A stretch of 53,376 bases of DNA. It comes from Roseicyclus amphidinii. Lineage in GTDB: Bacteria; Pseudomonadota; Alphaproteobacteria; Rhodobacterales; Rhodobacteraceae. The translations under genes were made by a program, and so were the position numbers. Below the pieces are notes generated by a model, which was not told where the DNA came from, did no database searches, and worked only from the letters and a program-made list of their open reading frames with translations. Location: positions 1 through 53,376 of the forward strand of contig NZ_JASJOE010000024.1 in NCBI RefSeq assembly GCF_030163755.1. Direction: 5' to 3'. Positions 45,917 through 53,376 of this stretch are shown piece by piece; positions within the stretch are counted from its first letter, which is position 1, and every line of letters begins with the position of its first letter.

Positions 45917-46485
45917 CACGCGGCCCCCCTGTGACGCCAGACATGGACCGGTGCGCCGTCGCGGGCTTCGAGCCGCGCCTCGGCCTTGGCATCGCGCGCG
46001 GCCCCGAGGCGCGCGGCGAGCGCGTCGGAGGCGGGATTGCCCGGATCGACGTAGCTGACCAGATCGCCGAGCAGGCCGAGGGCGAAGTCGCGCGCCGCGG
46101 TGGCGGCCTCTTCGGCGTAGCCGTGGCGGCGGTAGGCGGGCAGGGTCATGTAGCCAAGCTCGGGTTCCTCGTCGCCCCATTCGAGGCCGACGAGCACGAA
46201 GCCCGTGCGCGTGCCGTCCGACAGCCGCTCGACCGTCCAGAGGCCGTGGCCGTGCAGCATCCAGCCCGCAGTGTAATAGCTGAACTCGGCCCATGCCCGA
46301 TCCGGGCCGTCGCCCGGTTCGGCGAAGGCCTCGAGAAAGACGGCGGTCCAGTCGGGCAGGTCGTCGAGCATGGGGGCGCGCAGGCGCAGGCGCGCGGTCT
46401 CGATCACCGGAAGGCTGGCGCGGTGCATCGCGGCGGCTTGTGCCGCGGCACCGGTGGGCGGCAGGGTGCAGCGCGGCGCGGTCAT
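45916..46485 (-). CDS. GNAT-family N-acetyltransferase (second of three)
   Basis: A 189-residue RimL-like acetyltransferase. ETARLRLRAPMLDDLPDW begins the domain after an N-terminal tail of about 25 residues. ELGYMTLPAYRRHGYAEEA is the acetyl-CoA loop (RxxGYA form), and YVDPGNPASDALAARLGA is the C-terminal block. It is about one third identical by eye to its two neighbours, so the three look like a tandem duplication. It is coupled to both by 4-bp and 1-bp overlaps. Confidence 0.85.
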   Translation of the reverse strand: MTAPRCTLPPTGAAAQAAAMHRASLPVIETARLRLRAPMLDDLPDWTAVFLEAFAEPGDGPDRAWAEFSYYTAGWMLHGHGLWTVERLSDGTRTGFVLVGLEWGDEEPELGYMTLPAYRRHGYAEEAATAARDFALGLLGDLVSYVDPGNPASDALAARLGAARDAKAEARLEARDGAPVHVWRHRGAA

Positions 46486-46991
46486 GCGGCGGCCCCCCGG
46501 TGGTGGCGGAAGACGATGTCTTCGGGGGCCTGCCGCGGGGCGGTGGTATCCTCGACCGCGCCGAGGCGGCGGGCGACGGCGTGGGAGGCGCTGTTGGCCG
46601 GGTCGGCGTAGCTGACGAGGCTGTCGAGCGGCAGGGCGTCGAAGGCCCAGTCGCGCAGGCGCGCCGCGCCCTCGGTGGCGTAGCCCTGCCCCTCGTGGCC
46701 GTCGTGGAGCATCCAGCCCAGTTCCGTCTCGGGGTAGAGCGGCCCGGCGTTCAGCCCGACCTGCCCCACCGTCTGGCCGGTCTCGCGCAGGTCCATCATC
46801 AGCGCGCCATGGTCGAAGAGCGCCCAGCAGCCCGCGTCATGGCAGAACATGCCCCACGCGGCGGCGGTGTCGAACGGCCCACCCATGAAGACCGCGCGCG
46901 GACCGGCCATCAGCGCGGCATAGGCGGGGAAATCGCCTGCGCGCAGGGGCCGGAGCGTCAGGCGCCCGGTCTGGAGGGTGGGGGCGTTCAT
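46482..46991 (-). CDS. GNAT-family N-acetyltransferase (first of three)
   Basis: A 169-residue RimL-like acetyltransferase. LQTGRLTLRPLRAGDFPAY, ELGWMLHDGHEGQGYATEG and YADPANSASHAVARRLGA are the conserved blocks. It starts within 9 bp of the ffh stop: GTG at 46997 overlaps the stop and ATG at 46991 follows it. It is therefore translated right after the signal recognition particle protein. It overlaps the next GNAT gene by 4 bp. Confidence 0.85.
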   Translation of the reverse strand: MNAPTLQTGRLTLRPLRAGDFPAYAALMAGPRAVFMGGPFDTAAAWGMFCHDAGCWALFDHGALMMDLRETGQTVGQVGLNAGPLYPETELGWMLHDGHEGQGYATEGAARLRDWAFDALPLDSLVSYADPANSASHAVARRLGAVEDTTAPRQAPEDIVFRHHRGAAA

Positions 46992-46993
46992 GG

Positions 46994-48499
46994 TCACTTC
47001 TTCTTGCCGAAGCCCGAGAGGCCGGGGGGCAACGCGGCACCGCCGCCGAGGCCGGGCAGGCCGCCCATGCCCATCTGCTTGGCCGCACGCTCCATCTCGG
47101 CGGGGTCCATCGCGGAGGGGTCCATGCCCTTGAGGCCCGCGGGCGCGCCCTTGCCCATCAGCGCGCCGAGGCCGCCGCGCACCAGGCCCTTCTTGCCCAT
47201 CTTGCCCAGCTTCTTCATCGCGTCGGCCATCTGGCGCTGCATCTTGAGAAGCTTGTTGAGGTCCGAGACCTCCTGACCGGCACCGGCGGCGATGCGTTTC
47301 TTGCGGCTGGCCTGAAGCAGGTCGGGGTTGGCGCGCTCGCGCTTGGTCATCGAGTTGATCAGCGCGATCTGGCGCTTGATGACGCTGTCGTCGAAGCCCG
47401 CTTCGTCGAGCTGTTTCTGCATCTTGGCCATGCCGGGCATCATGCCCATCATGCCCTGCATCCCGCCCATCTTGAGCATCTGTTCCAGCTGGCCCTTGAG
47501 GTCGTTCATGTTGAACTGACCCTTCTGGAAGCGCTTCATCATGCGCTCGGCCTGTTCGGCCTCGAGGGTTTGCTGCGCCTTTTCGACGAGGGCGACGATG
47601 TCGCCCATGCCGAGGATGCGGCCCGCGATGCGCTCGGGCTCGAAGGTTTCGAGCGCGTCCATCTTTTCGCCGAGGCCCACGAAGCGGATCGGCTTGCCGG
47701 TGACCGCGCGCATCGAGAGCGCGGCACCGCCGCGGCCGTCGCCGTCCATCCGGGTCAGGACCACGCCGGTGATGCCGATGCGTTCGTCGAAGTTTTCCGC
47801 CGTTGTGACGGCGTCCTGACCGGTCAGGCCGTCGACGACCAGCAGGGTTTCACGGGGGTTGGCGACGTCGCGCACCGCTTCGACCTGCGCCATGAGCTCT
47901 TCGTCGATGGAGAGGCGGCCGGCGGTGTCGAGCATGTAGACGTCGTAGCCGCCGAGGCTCGCTTGCGTCTTGGCGCGCCTGGCGATGGCGACGGGGTCTT
48001 CGCCCTTGACGATGGGCAGCGTGTCGACGCCGATCTGGGTGCCGAGGATCGCCAGCTGCTCCATCGCCGCGGGGCGGTTGACGTCGAGCGAGGCCATGAG
48101 GACCTTCTTGCCCTCGCGCTCCTTCAGGCGCTTGGCGATCTTGGCGGTGGTGGTGGTCTTGCCGCCGCCCTGCAGGCCGACCATGAGGACGGGGGCGGGG
48201 GGATTGTCGATCTTGAGCTTGCCGGGGTCTTCGTCGCCGGAGAGCACGTTTTTCAGCTCGTCATGGACGATCTTGATGACCTGCTGGCCGGGGGTGACCG
48301 ACTTGGTGACGGCGGCGCCGGTGGCCTTTTTCTCGACCGCCTTGATGAAGTCGCGCGCGACGGGCAGCGACACGTCGGCCTCGAGCAGGGCCACGCGCAC
48401 CTCGCGCATGGCGGTGCGCACGTCATCCTCGGACAGCGCGCCCTGCTTGGTGAGGCGGTCGAAGACGCCGGAGAGGCGTTCGGACAGGTTTTCAAACAT
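46994..48499 (-). CDS. ffh: Signal recognition particle protein Ffh
   Basis: A 501-residue GTPase that, with 4.5S RNA, targets nascent membrane proteins to FtsY. The N domain is followed by the G domain with GLQGGGKTTTTAKIA, DVNRPAAMEQL and DTAGRLSIDEEL. The C-terminal M domain has Met-rich GGMQGMMGMMPGMAKM and ends Gly/Pro-rich. The start MFENLSERLSGVFDRL at 48499 is the family start. It heads the minus-strand translation cluster. The 195-bp upstream gap shows no 4.5S RNA gene. Confidence 0.97.
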   Translation of the reverse strand: MFENLSERLSGVFDRLTKQGALSEDDVRTAMREVRVALLEADVSLPVARDFIKAVEKKATGAAVTKSVTPGQQVIKIVHDELKNVLSGDEDPGKLKIDNPPAPVLMVGLQGGGKTTTTAKIAKRLKEREGKKVLMASLDVNRPAAMEQLAILGTQIGVDTLPIVKGEDPVAIARRAKTQASLGGYDVYMLDTAGRLSIDEELMAQVEAVRDVANPRETLLVVDGLTGQDAVTTAENFDERIGITGVVLTRMDGDGRGGAALSMRAVTGKPIRFVGLGEKMDALETFEPERIAGRILGMGDIVALVEKAQQTLEAEQAERMMKRFQKGQFNMNDLKGQLEQMLKMGGMQGMMGMMPGMAKMQKQLDEAGFDDSVIKRQIALINSMTKRERANPDLLQASRKKRIAAGAGQEVSDLNKLLKMQRQMADAMKKLGKMGKKGLVRGGLGALMGKGAPAGLKGMDPSAMDPAEMERAAKQMGMGGLPGLGGGAALPPGLSGFGKKK

Positions 48500-48694
48500 G
48501 GGCTTTCGGCCCCTTTCGTCGATCCTCGGTGCCCCCCGAATGTGGGGGGCGGTGCGGAGATGCGCCAGACCCAAACGGGTTTTGCCCCCGTGGGCGAAAC
48601 CTCGCTGACGGGGGGCGATCCTGACGGGATCAGGACCGGAATGCTGGCGCAATCCGGGTGTTGCCGGTCCGCTTAGGCGGATTCCGCCTGTCTG

Positions 48695-49228
48695 TCAATC
48701 GCGGGAGGGCGGCGCGCAGGCGAGGGTGAGGGCGGTCACGTCGCCCGCGATGCGGTCGTAGCCCTGCGCGTGGAGCGCGAAGCGGCGGGCGAGGCTCATG
48801 GCGTCCCAGCCGGGTTGCGCGCTGGGGATGGCGGGGGAGGGCAGGGTGCCGGGGTCTCCGTAGAGGGTGATGGTCATGGGACCGGCGTAGGGCAGGCCCG
48901 CGACGGTGAAGCCCTCGACCTCGCGGGCGTGCAGGGCGATCAGGTCAGCGACCGGGTTGCCCGAGGTGGTGACGACGGCCCAGAGCTCGCCGCGGATACC
49001 GGGGACGAGGGTCATCTCGCCGCTGGCGAGGTGAACGGTGATCCCGGCCTCGCCGGGGAGCGTCTCGCCGGTCGTGCGGAAGGCGGCTTCTCCGGTGAGG
49101 GTCTGGCCGGGGCGGATCTGGCCCGCGCCCTGCGTCACCTCGACGGTGAAGTCGACGCGGCACTCCTGTGCGCCGAGCGGCGAGGCGGCCGGGATCAGCG
49201 CCAGCAGGAGGGGGGCGAGAGTCCGCAT
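48695..49228 (-). CDS. Exported protein of unknown function
   Basis: A 177-residue protein with a signal peptide (MRTLAPLLLALIPAASPLGA, cleavage before QECRV). The mature part has two Cys (early, and near the C-terminus), which may form a disulfide. Its first half is beta-rich (TGEAAFRTTGETLPGEAGI). No family recognised. The reading frame stays open far upstream through the tandem repeat, but the signal peptide marks the real start. It is 195 bp upstream of ffh on the same strand. Confidence 0.6.
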   Translation of the reverse strand: MRTLAPLLLALIPAASPLGAQECRVDFTVEVTQGAGQIRPGQTLTGEAAFRTTGETLPGEAGITVHLASGEMTLVPGIRGELWAVVTTSGNPVADLIALHAREVEGFTVAGLPYAGPMTITLYGDPGTLPSPAIPSAQPGWDAMSLARRFALHAQGYDRIAGDVTALTLACAPPSRD

Positions 49229-49383
49229 GGGGGATAGGATAGCGGCGCGGCCCCGTCGGGGAAGGGGGCACGGCCCGCGCGTATTCGGTGTCGGACGGCC
49301 GGGGGATGGCGCCGACGCGGGAGCGTTGTGCGGGTCGCCCTCGGTTGTGCCGGTGTCGCGGGCTGCCTTGGTGTCGCGTGGGG
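49229..49383. other. Intergenic stretch before the tandem repeat
   Basis: 155 bp without a supported gene. The last ~30 bp (GGTGTCGCGTGGGGCGGCTC) resemble the end of the repeat unit, so the array probably began further left and has decayed here. Confidence 0.4.
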
Positions 49384-49737
49384 CGGCTCTGACGGTGACG
49401 GCGGCGGATGGGCTGGTCGGGTGGGGCTGGGGCCTCTCCGACCGGTAGAGTGGCGTGCCGACGGGGGCCGCGATGGGGCGGGATGCGGCCTGCGTGGTTG
49501 CACCTGTGTGTGACGCTTCGGGGATCGTGCTGATGCCGAGGGTGTAGCCATGGCGCGGGGCGGCTCTGACGGTGACGGCGGCGGATGGGCTGGTCGGGTG
49601 GGGCTGGGGCCTCTCCGACCGGTAGAATGGCGTGCCGACGGGGGCCGCGATGGGGCGGGATGCGGCCTGCGTGGTTGCACCTGTGTGTGACGCTTCGGGG
49701 ATCGTGCTGATGCCGAGGGTGTAGCCATGGCGCGGGG
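49384..49737. repeat. 177-bp tandem repeat, two near-identical units
   Basis: Units 49384-49560 and 49561-49737 differ at one base only (G to A, TAGAGTGG versus TAGAATGG). Each starts CGGCTCTGACGGTGACGG. The length is a multiple of three, so several frames stay open through both units. No spacer/repeat structure as in CRISPR and no terminal inverted repeats are present. The near identity indicates recent duplication or homogenisation. Confidence 0.95.
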
Positions 49738-49975
49738 CGGCTGTGACGGTGACGGCGGCGGGTGGGCTGGTCGGGTGGGGCTGAGGCCTCTCCGACCGCT
49801 GTTCCGCTGCGCGCCCCACCCGTTCCGTTTGCCGGCGTGCCGACGACGGCCGAGGTGTGTCGGGCCGCGGCCTGCGTGGTGGCGGTGGCGCGGGTGGCCA
49901 TTGGGATGGTGCTGACGCGGAGCGTGTGGCGCGGGGCGGCTGTGGCGGGTGGGCGGCTTGGGGGGGGCTGCGCCC
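49738..49975. repeat. Degenerate further units of the 177-bp repeat
   Basis: A third unit starts at 49738 and follows the consensus for about 60 bp. It then contains about 28 extra bases near 49797-49832 and diverges, with blocks such as GCGTGCCGACG and GCGGCCTGCGTGGT retained. A fourth begins at 49937 and fades after ~30 bp. GGGGGC-TGC-GCCCCC at 49963-49977 may end azoR transcripts. Confidence 0.75.
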
Positions 49976-49999
49976 CCGACCGGCCCGCCCGCCGTGCCG

Positions 50000-50590
50000 T
50001 CAGGCGGCGATGTCGAGGGCAGCGACCTGGGCTGCGGCGGAGGCGAGGGTCGCCTCGGGGTCCAGCATCAACCGGTCGGCAGTGACGAAGCTCACATCGG
50101 TGATGCCGATGAAGCCGAGGACGTGGCGCAGGTAGCCCGTGGCGAAGTCGATCTCGCTGCCCGCCTCGGTGCCGCCGGAGGCGACGGCGACGATGGCGCG
50201 CTTGGCCGTCAGCAGGCCCTGCGGCCCGGCCTCGGTGTAGCGGAAGGTCACGCCCGCGCGGGCGACGAGGTCGACCCAGGCCTTGAGGGCGGCGGGGACG
50301 CCGAAATTGTAGATCGGAAGGCCGATGACGAGGGTATCGGCGGACTGCAGCTCGGCGACGAGCTGGTCGGAGAGGGAAAGGGCGGTGCGCTGCGCCTCGG
50401 TCCGCTGGTCGGCGGGGGTGAAATTCGCGCCGATCCACGCCTCGTCGATCAGCGGCAGGCCGGTGGCGAGGTCGCGGGTGGTGACGGTCACGCCGTCGCC
50501 GAAACGGGCGACGATCCGGTCGGCGAGATCGCGCGAGACCGAGCCGTCGCGGCGGGCGGAGGCGTCGATGCGGAGGATGGAGCGGGTCAT
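50000..50590 (-). CDS. azoR: FMN-dependent NADH-azoreductase
   Basis: A 196-residue flavodoxin-like quinone/azo reductase. ILRIDASARRDGSVSRDLAD contains the FMN phosphate site. GLPIYNFGVPAALKAWVDLV and AVASGGTEAG are conserved AzoR blocks. It probably detoxifies quinones rather than azo dyes in nature. It is divergent from the LysR regulator, which lies 466 bp away across a region holding two related operator-like repeats. That arrangement suggests LysR control. Confidence 0.92.
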   Translation of the reverse strand: MTRSILRIDASARRDGSVSRDLADRIVARFGDGVTVTTRDLATGLPLIDEAWIGANFTPADQRTEAQRTALSLSDQLVAELQSADTLVIGLPIYNFGVPAALKAWVDLVARAGVTFRYTEAGPQGLLTAKRAIVAVASGGTEAGSEIDFATGYLRHVLGFIGITDVSFVTADRLMLDPEATLASAAAQVAALDIAA

Positions 50591-50679
50591 GGGATCAGTC
50601 CTTTGGGAGGGTTTGGATGTCGACCACCGAAATCGTCCCTTGAGACATCATGCACAATCCGCCCACATGGCGGGAGTTG

Positions 50680-50695
50680 TGTGCGCGACCGCACA
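50680..50695. promoter_or_regulatory. LysR-box-like inverted repeat, azoR side
   Basis: TGTGCGCGACCGCACA has perfect 6-bp arms (TGTGCG/CGCACA). It is 90 bp upstream of the azoR start, a normal distance for an LTTR activation site. It matches the site at 51038 at 13 of 16 positions. Confidence 0.6.
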
Positions 50696-51037
50696 GATCT
50701 GTCAGTTGGTCATCAGGACGATCCCTCCGGGGTGCCTGCTTCGCGTCCGTCCCGTGCGGCTGGCCGTTGGGGCCTGCGGCGCGGGCACCGGGACGGACGA
50801 CGTGATGCCGGACGTCGAGACGGCGATGGCGGTGATGCAGGGGGGCGGGTTCGGCGCATTCGAGGGCGTGACCCATGATCTGACCGCCGAGGGCGGGATG
50901 CTGCCGGCTCCGCCGGGGCCCCTGCACAGGGGTCCGCGACGGAGCGGCGGGGCGTGAGCGGCTTTCGCGGTCCCGAGATCGGCCCCCTCTTCCCCCCTTG
51001 CGAAATCAAACATCCTCTGCCCTAACTGCGTTGAATA

Positions 51038-51053
51038 TGTGAGTGAGCGCACA
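51038..51053. promoter_or_regulatory. LysR-box-like inverted repeat, lysR side
   Basis: TGTGAGTGAGCGCACA ends 3 bp before the lysR ATG. It shares outer arms TGTG/CACA with the azoR-side site. Binding here would give autorepression. Confidence 0.55.
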
Positions 51054-51056
51054 GAG

Positions 51057-51947
51057 ATGTCATTCGATCACTGGGACGAGATCCGCACCGCCTACCAGGT
51101 TGCCCGGATGGGCACCGTTTCGGGGGCGGCCGAGGTGCTGGGCGTGCATCACGCCACGGTCATCCGCCATATCGACGCGCTGGAGGGGCGGCTGGGCGCG
51201 AAGCTGTTCCAGCGCCACGCGCGCGGCTACACGCCGACCGAGGCGGGGCAGGACCTGTTGACCGTGGCGGGCCAGACCGACGACCAGTTCAGCCAGCTGG
51301 CCAGCCGGATCAAGGGGCGCGGCGACGAGGTGACGGGCGACCTGCTGGTGACCTCGCTCGACAGCCTCGCGCCGCTGCTGGTGCCCGCGATCGGGGAGTT
51401 CATGGCCGATCATCCCGACCTGCGGGTCAAGCTGATCTCGGACCAGCGCCTGTTGCGGCTCGAATACGGCGAGGCGCATGTGGCGATCCGTGCGGGCAAG
51501 CTGCCGGACGAGCCCGACAACGTGGTGCAGCCGTTCTTCACCCAGACGCTGCGGTTGATGGCCTCGGCCGAGTACGTGGCGCGCCACGGGATGCTGGAGG
51601 AGGGCACGCTGGCGGGGCACCGGTTCATCGGCACGACCGAGGACACGCCGCGCGCGCCCAATTTCCGCTGGCTGATGGAGACGGTGCCGCCGTCGTCGGT
51701 CTACCTGCGCGTCACCTCGATGAAGGCGGTGAAGACGGCGGTGCGCTCGGGGATCGGGATCGGGTTCATCGCGGATTGGGATGACGAGGGGACCGAGGGG
51801 CTGGTCGAGATGCTGCCGCCGATGGAGGACTGGTCGGCGAAGATCTGGCTGGTCACCCACATGGACCTGCACCGCACCGCCAAGGTGCAGACCTTCGTGC
51901 GCTTCCTGAAGGAGAAGGTCCGGGGCTGGGCGGTCAGCCCGCCGTGA
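51057..51947 (+). CDS. LysR-family transcriptional regulator
   Basis: A 296-residue LTTR. The winged helix is at about 5-62 (TVSGAAEVLGVHHATVIRHI, then EGRLGAKLFQRHARGYTPTE). The effector-binding domain starts near 90 with LLVTSLDSLAPLLVPAI. The ATG at 51057 is preferred to GTG 51039, which would lie inside the operator repeat. The EamA exporter gene starts inside its stop (GTGA). Likely targets are azoR and itself with the exporter. Confidence 0.9.
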   Translation: MSFDHWDEIRTAYQVARMGTVSGAAEVLGVHHATVIRHIDALEGRLGAKLFQRHARGYTPTEAGQDLLTVAGQTDDQFSQLASRIKGRGDEVTGDLLVTSLDSLAPLLVPAIGEFMADHPDLRVKLISDQRLLRLEYGEAHVAIRAGKLPDEPDNVVQPFFTQTLRLMASAEYVARHGMLEEGTLAGHRFIGTTEDTPRAPNFRWLMETVPPSSVYLRVTSMKAVKTAVRSGIGIGFIADWDDEGTEGLVEMLPPMEDWSAKIWLVTHMDLHRTAKVQTFVRFLKEKVRGWAVSPP

Positions 51948-52846
51948 CGGCGCTGGCGCAGCCGGGGGCCGAGGCGCGACGCGGGCATCTTGCGATGCTC
52001 GCCTTCTCGGCGCTGATCGCGGGATCGTTCTCGCTGGGCGGGCAGGTTGCCAACGAGATCGCCCCCGCGGCGCTGAACGCGCTGCGCTTCGCCCTGTCGG
52101 CGGCGGTCGTCGGCGTGGTGATCGCCCTGCGCGGAGGCTGGGGAGAGGCGGGCCGCGCGCTGCGCGCGCCCTGGCGCTACGCGATGCTGGGCGGGCTGTT
52201 CGGGGTCTATTTCGTGACCATGTTCGAGGGGCTCAAGACCGCACCGCCGGTCTCGGCCGCCGCGGTCTTCACCTTGACGCCGATCATGAGCGGGATCTTC
52301 GGCTACCTGCTCCTGCGGCAGGTGATGGGCGGCCGGATCGTGCTGGCGCTGGCGCTGGGGGCGGCGGGGGCGCTTTGGGTGATCTTCCGCGCGGACCTGT
52401 CGGCGCTTGTGGCCTTCGAGATCGGGAGGGGCGAGGCGATCTTTTTCTGGGGCTGCATGGCGCATGCCTTCTACACGCCACTGGTGCGGGTGCTGAACCG
52501 GGGCGAGCCGATCCTTGTCTTCACCTTCTGGACGCTGACGACGACGACGGTGATCATCGGGGTCTACGGCTGGTCCGACATCGTGGCGACCGACTGGGCG
52601 GGGCTGCGGCCGCTGGTCTGGGTGACGATGGTCTACACGGCGGTGGCGGCGTCCTCGATGACCGTCTTCCTGGTGCAGTTCGCCACGATGCGGCTGCCCT
52701 CGTCCAAGGTGATGGCCTATACCTACCTGACGCCCAGCTGGGTGCTTGGGTGGGAGCTGGCGCTGGGCCAGCCGCTGCCGCCGGTGCTGGTGCTGGGCGG
52801 CATCGCGCTGACCATCGCGGCGCTGGCGCTGCTGCTGAAGGACTGA
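51944..52846 (+). CDS. EamA/DMT-family transporter
   Basis: A 300-residue membrane protein with ten helices in two EamA repeats. The first ends around FGYLLLRQVMGGRIVLALALG, the second around PSWVLGWELALGQPLPP, the characteristic Pro/Glu elements of drug/metabolite exporters. The GTG start overlaps the lysR stop. Being coupled to a regulator suggests export of the compound sensed by that LysR; the substrate is unknown. Confidence 0.87.
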   Translation: MTALAQPGAEARRGHLAMLAFSALIAGSFSLGGQVANEIAPAALNALRFALSAAVVGVVIALRGGWGEAGRALRAPWRYAMLGGLFGVYFVTMFEGLKTAPPVSAAAVFTLTPIMSGIFGYLLLRQVMGGRIVLALALGAAGALWVIFRADLSALVAFEIGRGEAIFFWGCMAHAFYTPLVRVLNRGEPILVFTFWTLTTTTVIIGVYGWSDIVATDWAGLRPLVWVTMVYTAVAASSMTVFLVQFATMRLPSSKVMAYTYLTPSWVLGWELALGQPLPPVLVLGGIALTIAALALLLKD

Positions 52847-52859
52847 CGACCGGGCGGCG

Positions 52860-53376
52860 TCAGTCGAAGGTTTCGCCCGGATCGACGCCCCAGAGGCTGC
52901 GGGCCTCGACCCAGCCGCGGTAGCCGCCGACCTCCATCTCGCACCAGGTCGGGCGGCATTCGCGCAGCTCGCCCACGACGCCGCGCTCGGCTTCGGCGCG
53001 GATCATGGCGTTGCGGTCGGGGCGGGCGTGAAGCGCCACGCGGTCGGCCTCGACGATGGCGGTGCGCACGCCCGACAGAAGCGTGTAATGCACCCAGCCG
53101 CCGGCCCCGTCGCGGTCGACGACGCGGCGCCAATGGCCATGTTCGGCGACGATCATCACCGGCATGTTGCGGCGCTGGAAGACCCAGTCGATGCGGTGGC
53201 TGCGCGAAGGGCCGCGGCGGGCGTTCGCCTCGGAGGCCTTGATCGAGACATAGCGCGGCAGGGGAAAGCCGGTGACGGGCCCCACGCGCGGGTCCGCCGT
53301 TGCCGCGCCGGTTTCGGGGGCGGGGCCGGTTTGGGGAGCGGGTGCCGCTGGGGCCGCGGTGAGCCGCGCGAGCGCC
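52860..53376 (-). CDS. SH3-domain protein (partial, 5' end outside window)
   Basis: The C-terminal 171 residues are in the window and the frame remains open to the edge. The edge part is Ala/Pro/Thr-rich (LTAAPAAPAPQTGPAPETG), resembling the linker after a signal peptide. Two bacterial SH3 (SH3_4-like) modules follow: YVSIKASEANARRGPS...WVFQRRNMPVMIV and ADRVALHARPDRNAMIRAE...GWVEARSLWGV. Such proteins are usually periplasmic and of unknown function. A GTG at 53285 is possible but would delete the linker. Convergent with the EamA gene. Confidence 0.8.
   Translation of the reverse strand, partial: ALARLTAAPAAPAPQTGPAPETGAATADPRVGPVTGFPLPRYVSIKASEANARRGPSRSHRIDWVFQRRNMPVMIVAEHGHWRRVVDRDGAGGWVHYTLLSGVRTAIVEADRVALHARPDRNAMIRAEAERGVVGELRECRPTWCEMEVGGYRGWVEARSLWGVDPGETFD

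Larger units (their letters stand above)
50591..51056. other. azoR-lysR intergenic region
   Basis: 466 bp between divergent genes. It holds two copies of a 16-bp inverted repeat and a 10-bp palindrome ACAGATCTGT (50693-50702). A 96-codon plus-strand frame (50667-50957) has a hydrophobic start and a GACGAGTG-like Cys region, but no good ribosome-binding site and no recognised family. It may be a decayed lipoprotein or chance. Confidence 0.4.

Noticed and set aside
48500-48694. 4.5S RNA gene next to ffh
   Set aside because: No GGAA/GCAG-type SRP RNA tip was found in the gap.
48695-49819. A 374-residue secreted repeat protein formed by joining the repeat array to the downstream gene
   Set aside because: A clear signal peptide and ATG at 49228 mark the real start of the exported protein, and the array frame is broken at its outer end. 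The possibility of a decayed coding array is kept as a finding.
49384-49975. CRISPR array
   Set aside because: Units are 177 bp and contiguous, without unique spacers, and no cas genes are near.

Overview
The window is about 53 kb of GC-rich bacterial chromosome. It most resembles the Rhodobacteraceae (Roseobacter/Rhodobacter group of the Alphaproteobacteria). The grounds are gene content and synteny: a MipZ-type division ATPase, a Hint-domain protein, an iron-sulfur cryptochrome/photolyase of the CryB/PhrB class, a GbsR-type regulator in front of a short-Q-loop bd oxidase, a second-type GluRS, and S1, L25 and TrmD proteins of alphaproteobacterial type. Almost everything is core metabolism or cell biology. 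No phage, IS element, CRISPR array, rRNA or tRNA was recognised.

Layout: 1-787 holds the cut-off end of an MFS transporter abutting a lone polysaccharide-exporter ATPase. 1021-3849 holds a permease/ArsR pair with its operator, diverging from a uracil-DNA-glycosylase-like gene coupled to sseB. 4018-10619 is the rod-shape cluster mreB-mreC-mreD-mrdA-rodA followed by a hydroxyacid reductase. 10836-13151 is leuA with a leucine-rich leader peptide upstream and an exported unknown downstream. 13245-16792 holds an SDR/photolyase pair, a 2OG-Fe(II) oxygenase and a WrbA-like flavoprotein. 16869-20502 holds a Tat-exported MBL-fold protein, a small zincin, gltX and a gamma-glutamylcyclotransferase. 20586-25308 is the glycine cleavage operon gcvT-gcvH-gcvP behind a tandem glycine riboswitch. 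25359-29848 holds an exported JAMM-like DUF4329 protein, a small membrane protein, a geranylgeranyl-reductase-family flavoprotein, a TrxC-type thioredoxin, rplY and a Hint protein. 30005-35962 is MFS-aroA-cmk-DUF4168-rpsA. 36134-39152 is gbsR-cydA-cydB. 39301-48499 is a translation cluster on the minus strand (ffh, three GNATs, chorismate mutase, rpsP, rimM, trmD, rplS, rpmE, mipZ), interrupted by a plus-strand ABC-2 exporter pair. 48695-53376 is more accessory: an exported unknown, a 177-bp tandem repeat, azoR, a LysR regulator, an EamA exporter and a partial SH3 protein.

The most interesting signals are non-coding. (1) The leuA leader encodes four consecutive Leu codons whose mRNA is perfectly complementary over 8 nt to the leuA Shine-Dalgarno region, with two mutually exclusive hairpins between them. 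(2) A short ATATTT-containing element recurs six times, always 40-175 nt downstream of a stop codon and in the sense orientation. (3) Two of these copies belong to a ~150-bp repeated element whose hairpins keep pairing while their sequence changes. (4) There is a near-perfect 177-bp tandem duplication with decayed neighbours. (5) Several clean inverted-repeat operators sit beside their probable regulators (ArsR, GbsR, LysR).

Start codons were chosen from ribosome-binding sites, family N-termini and overlaps with neighbouring genes. Functions rest on motifs read by eye; no database search was possible.
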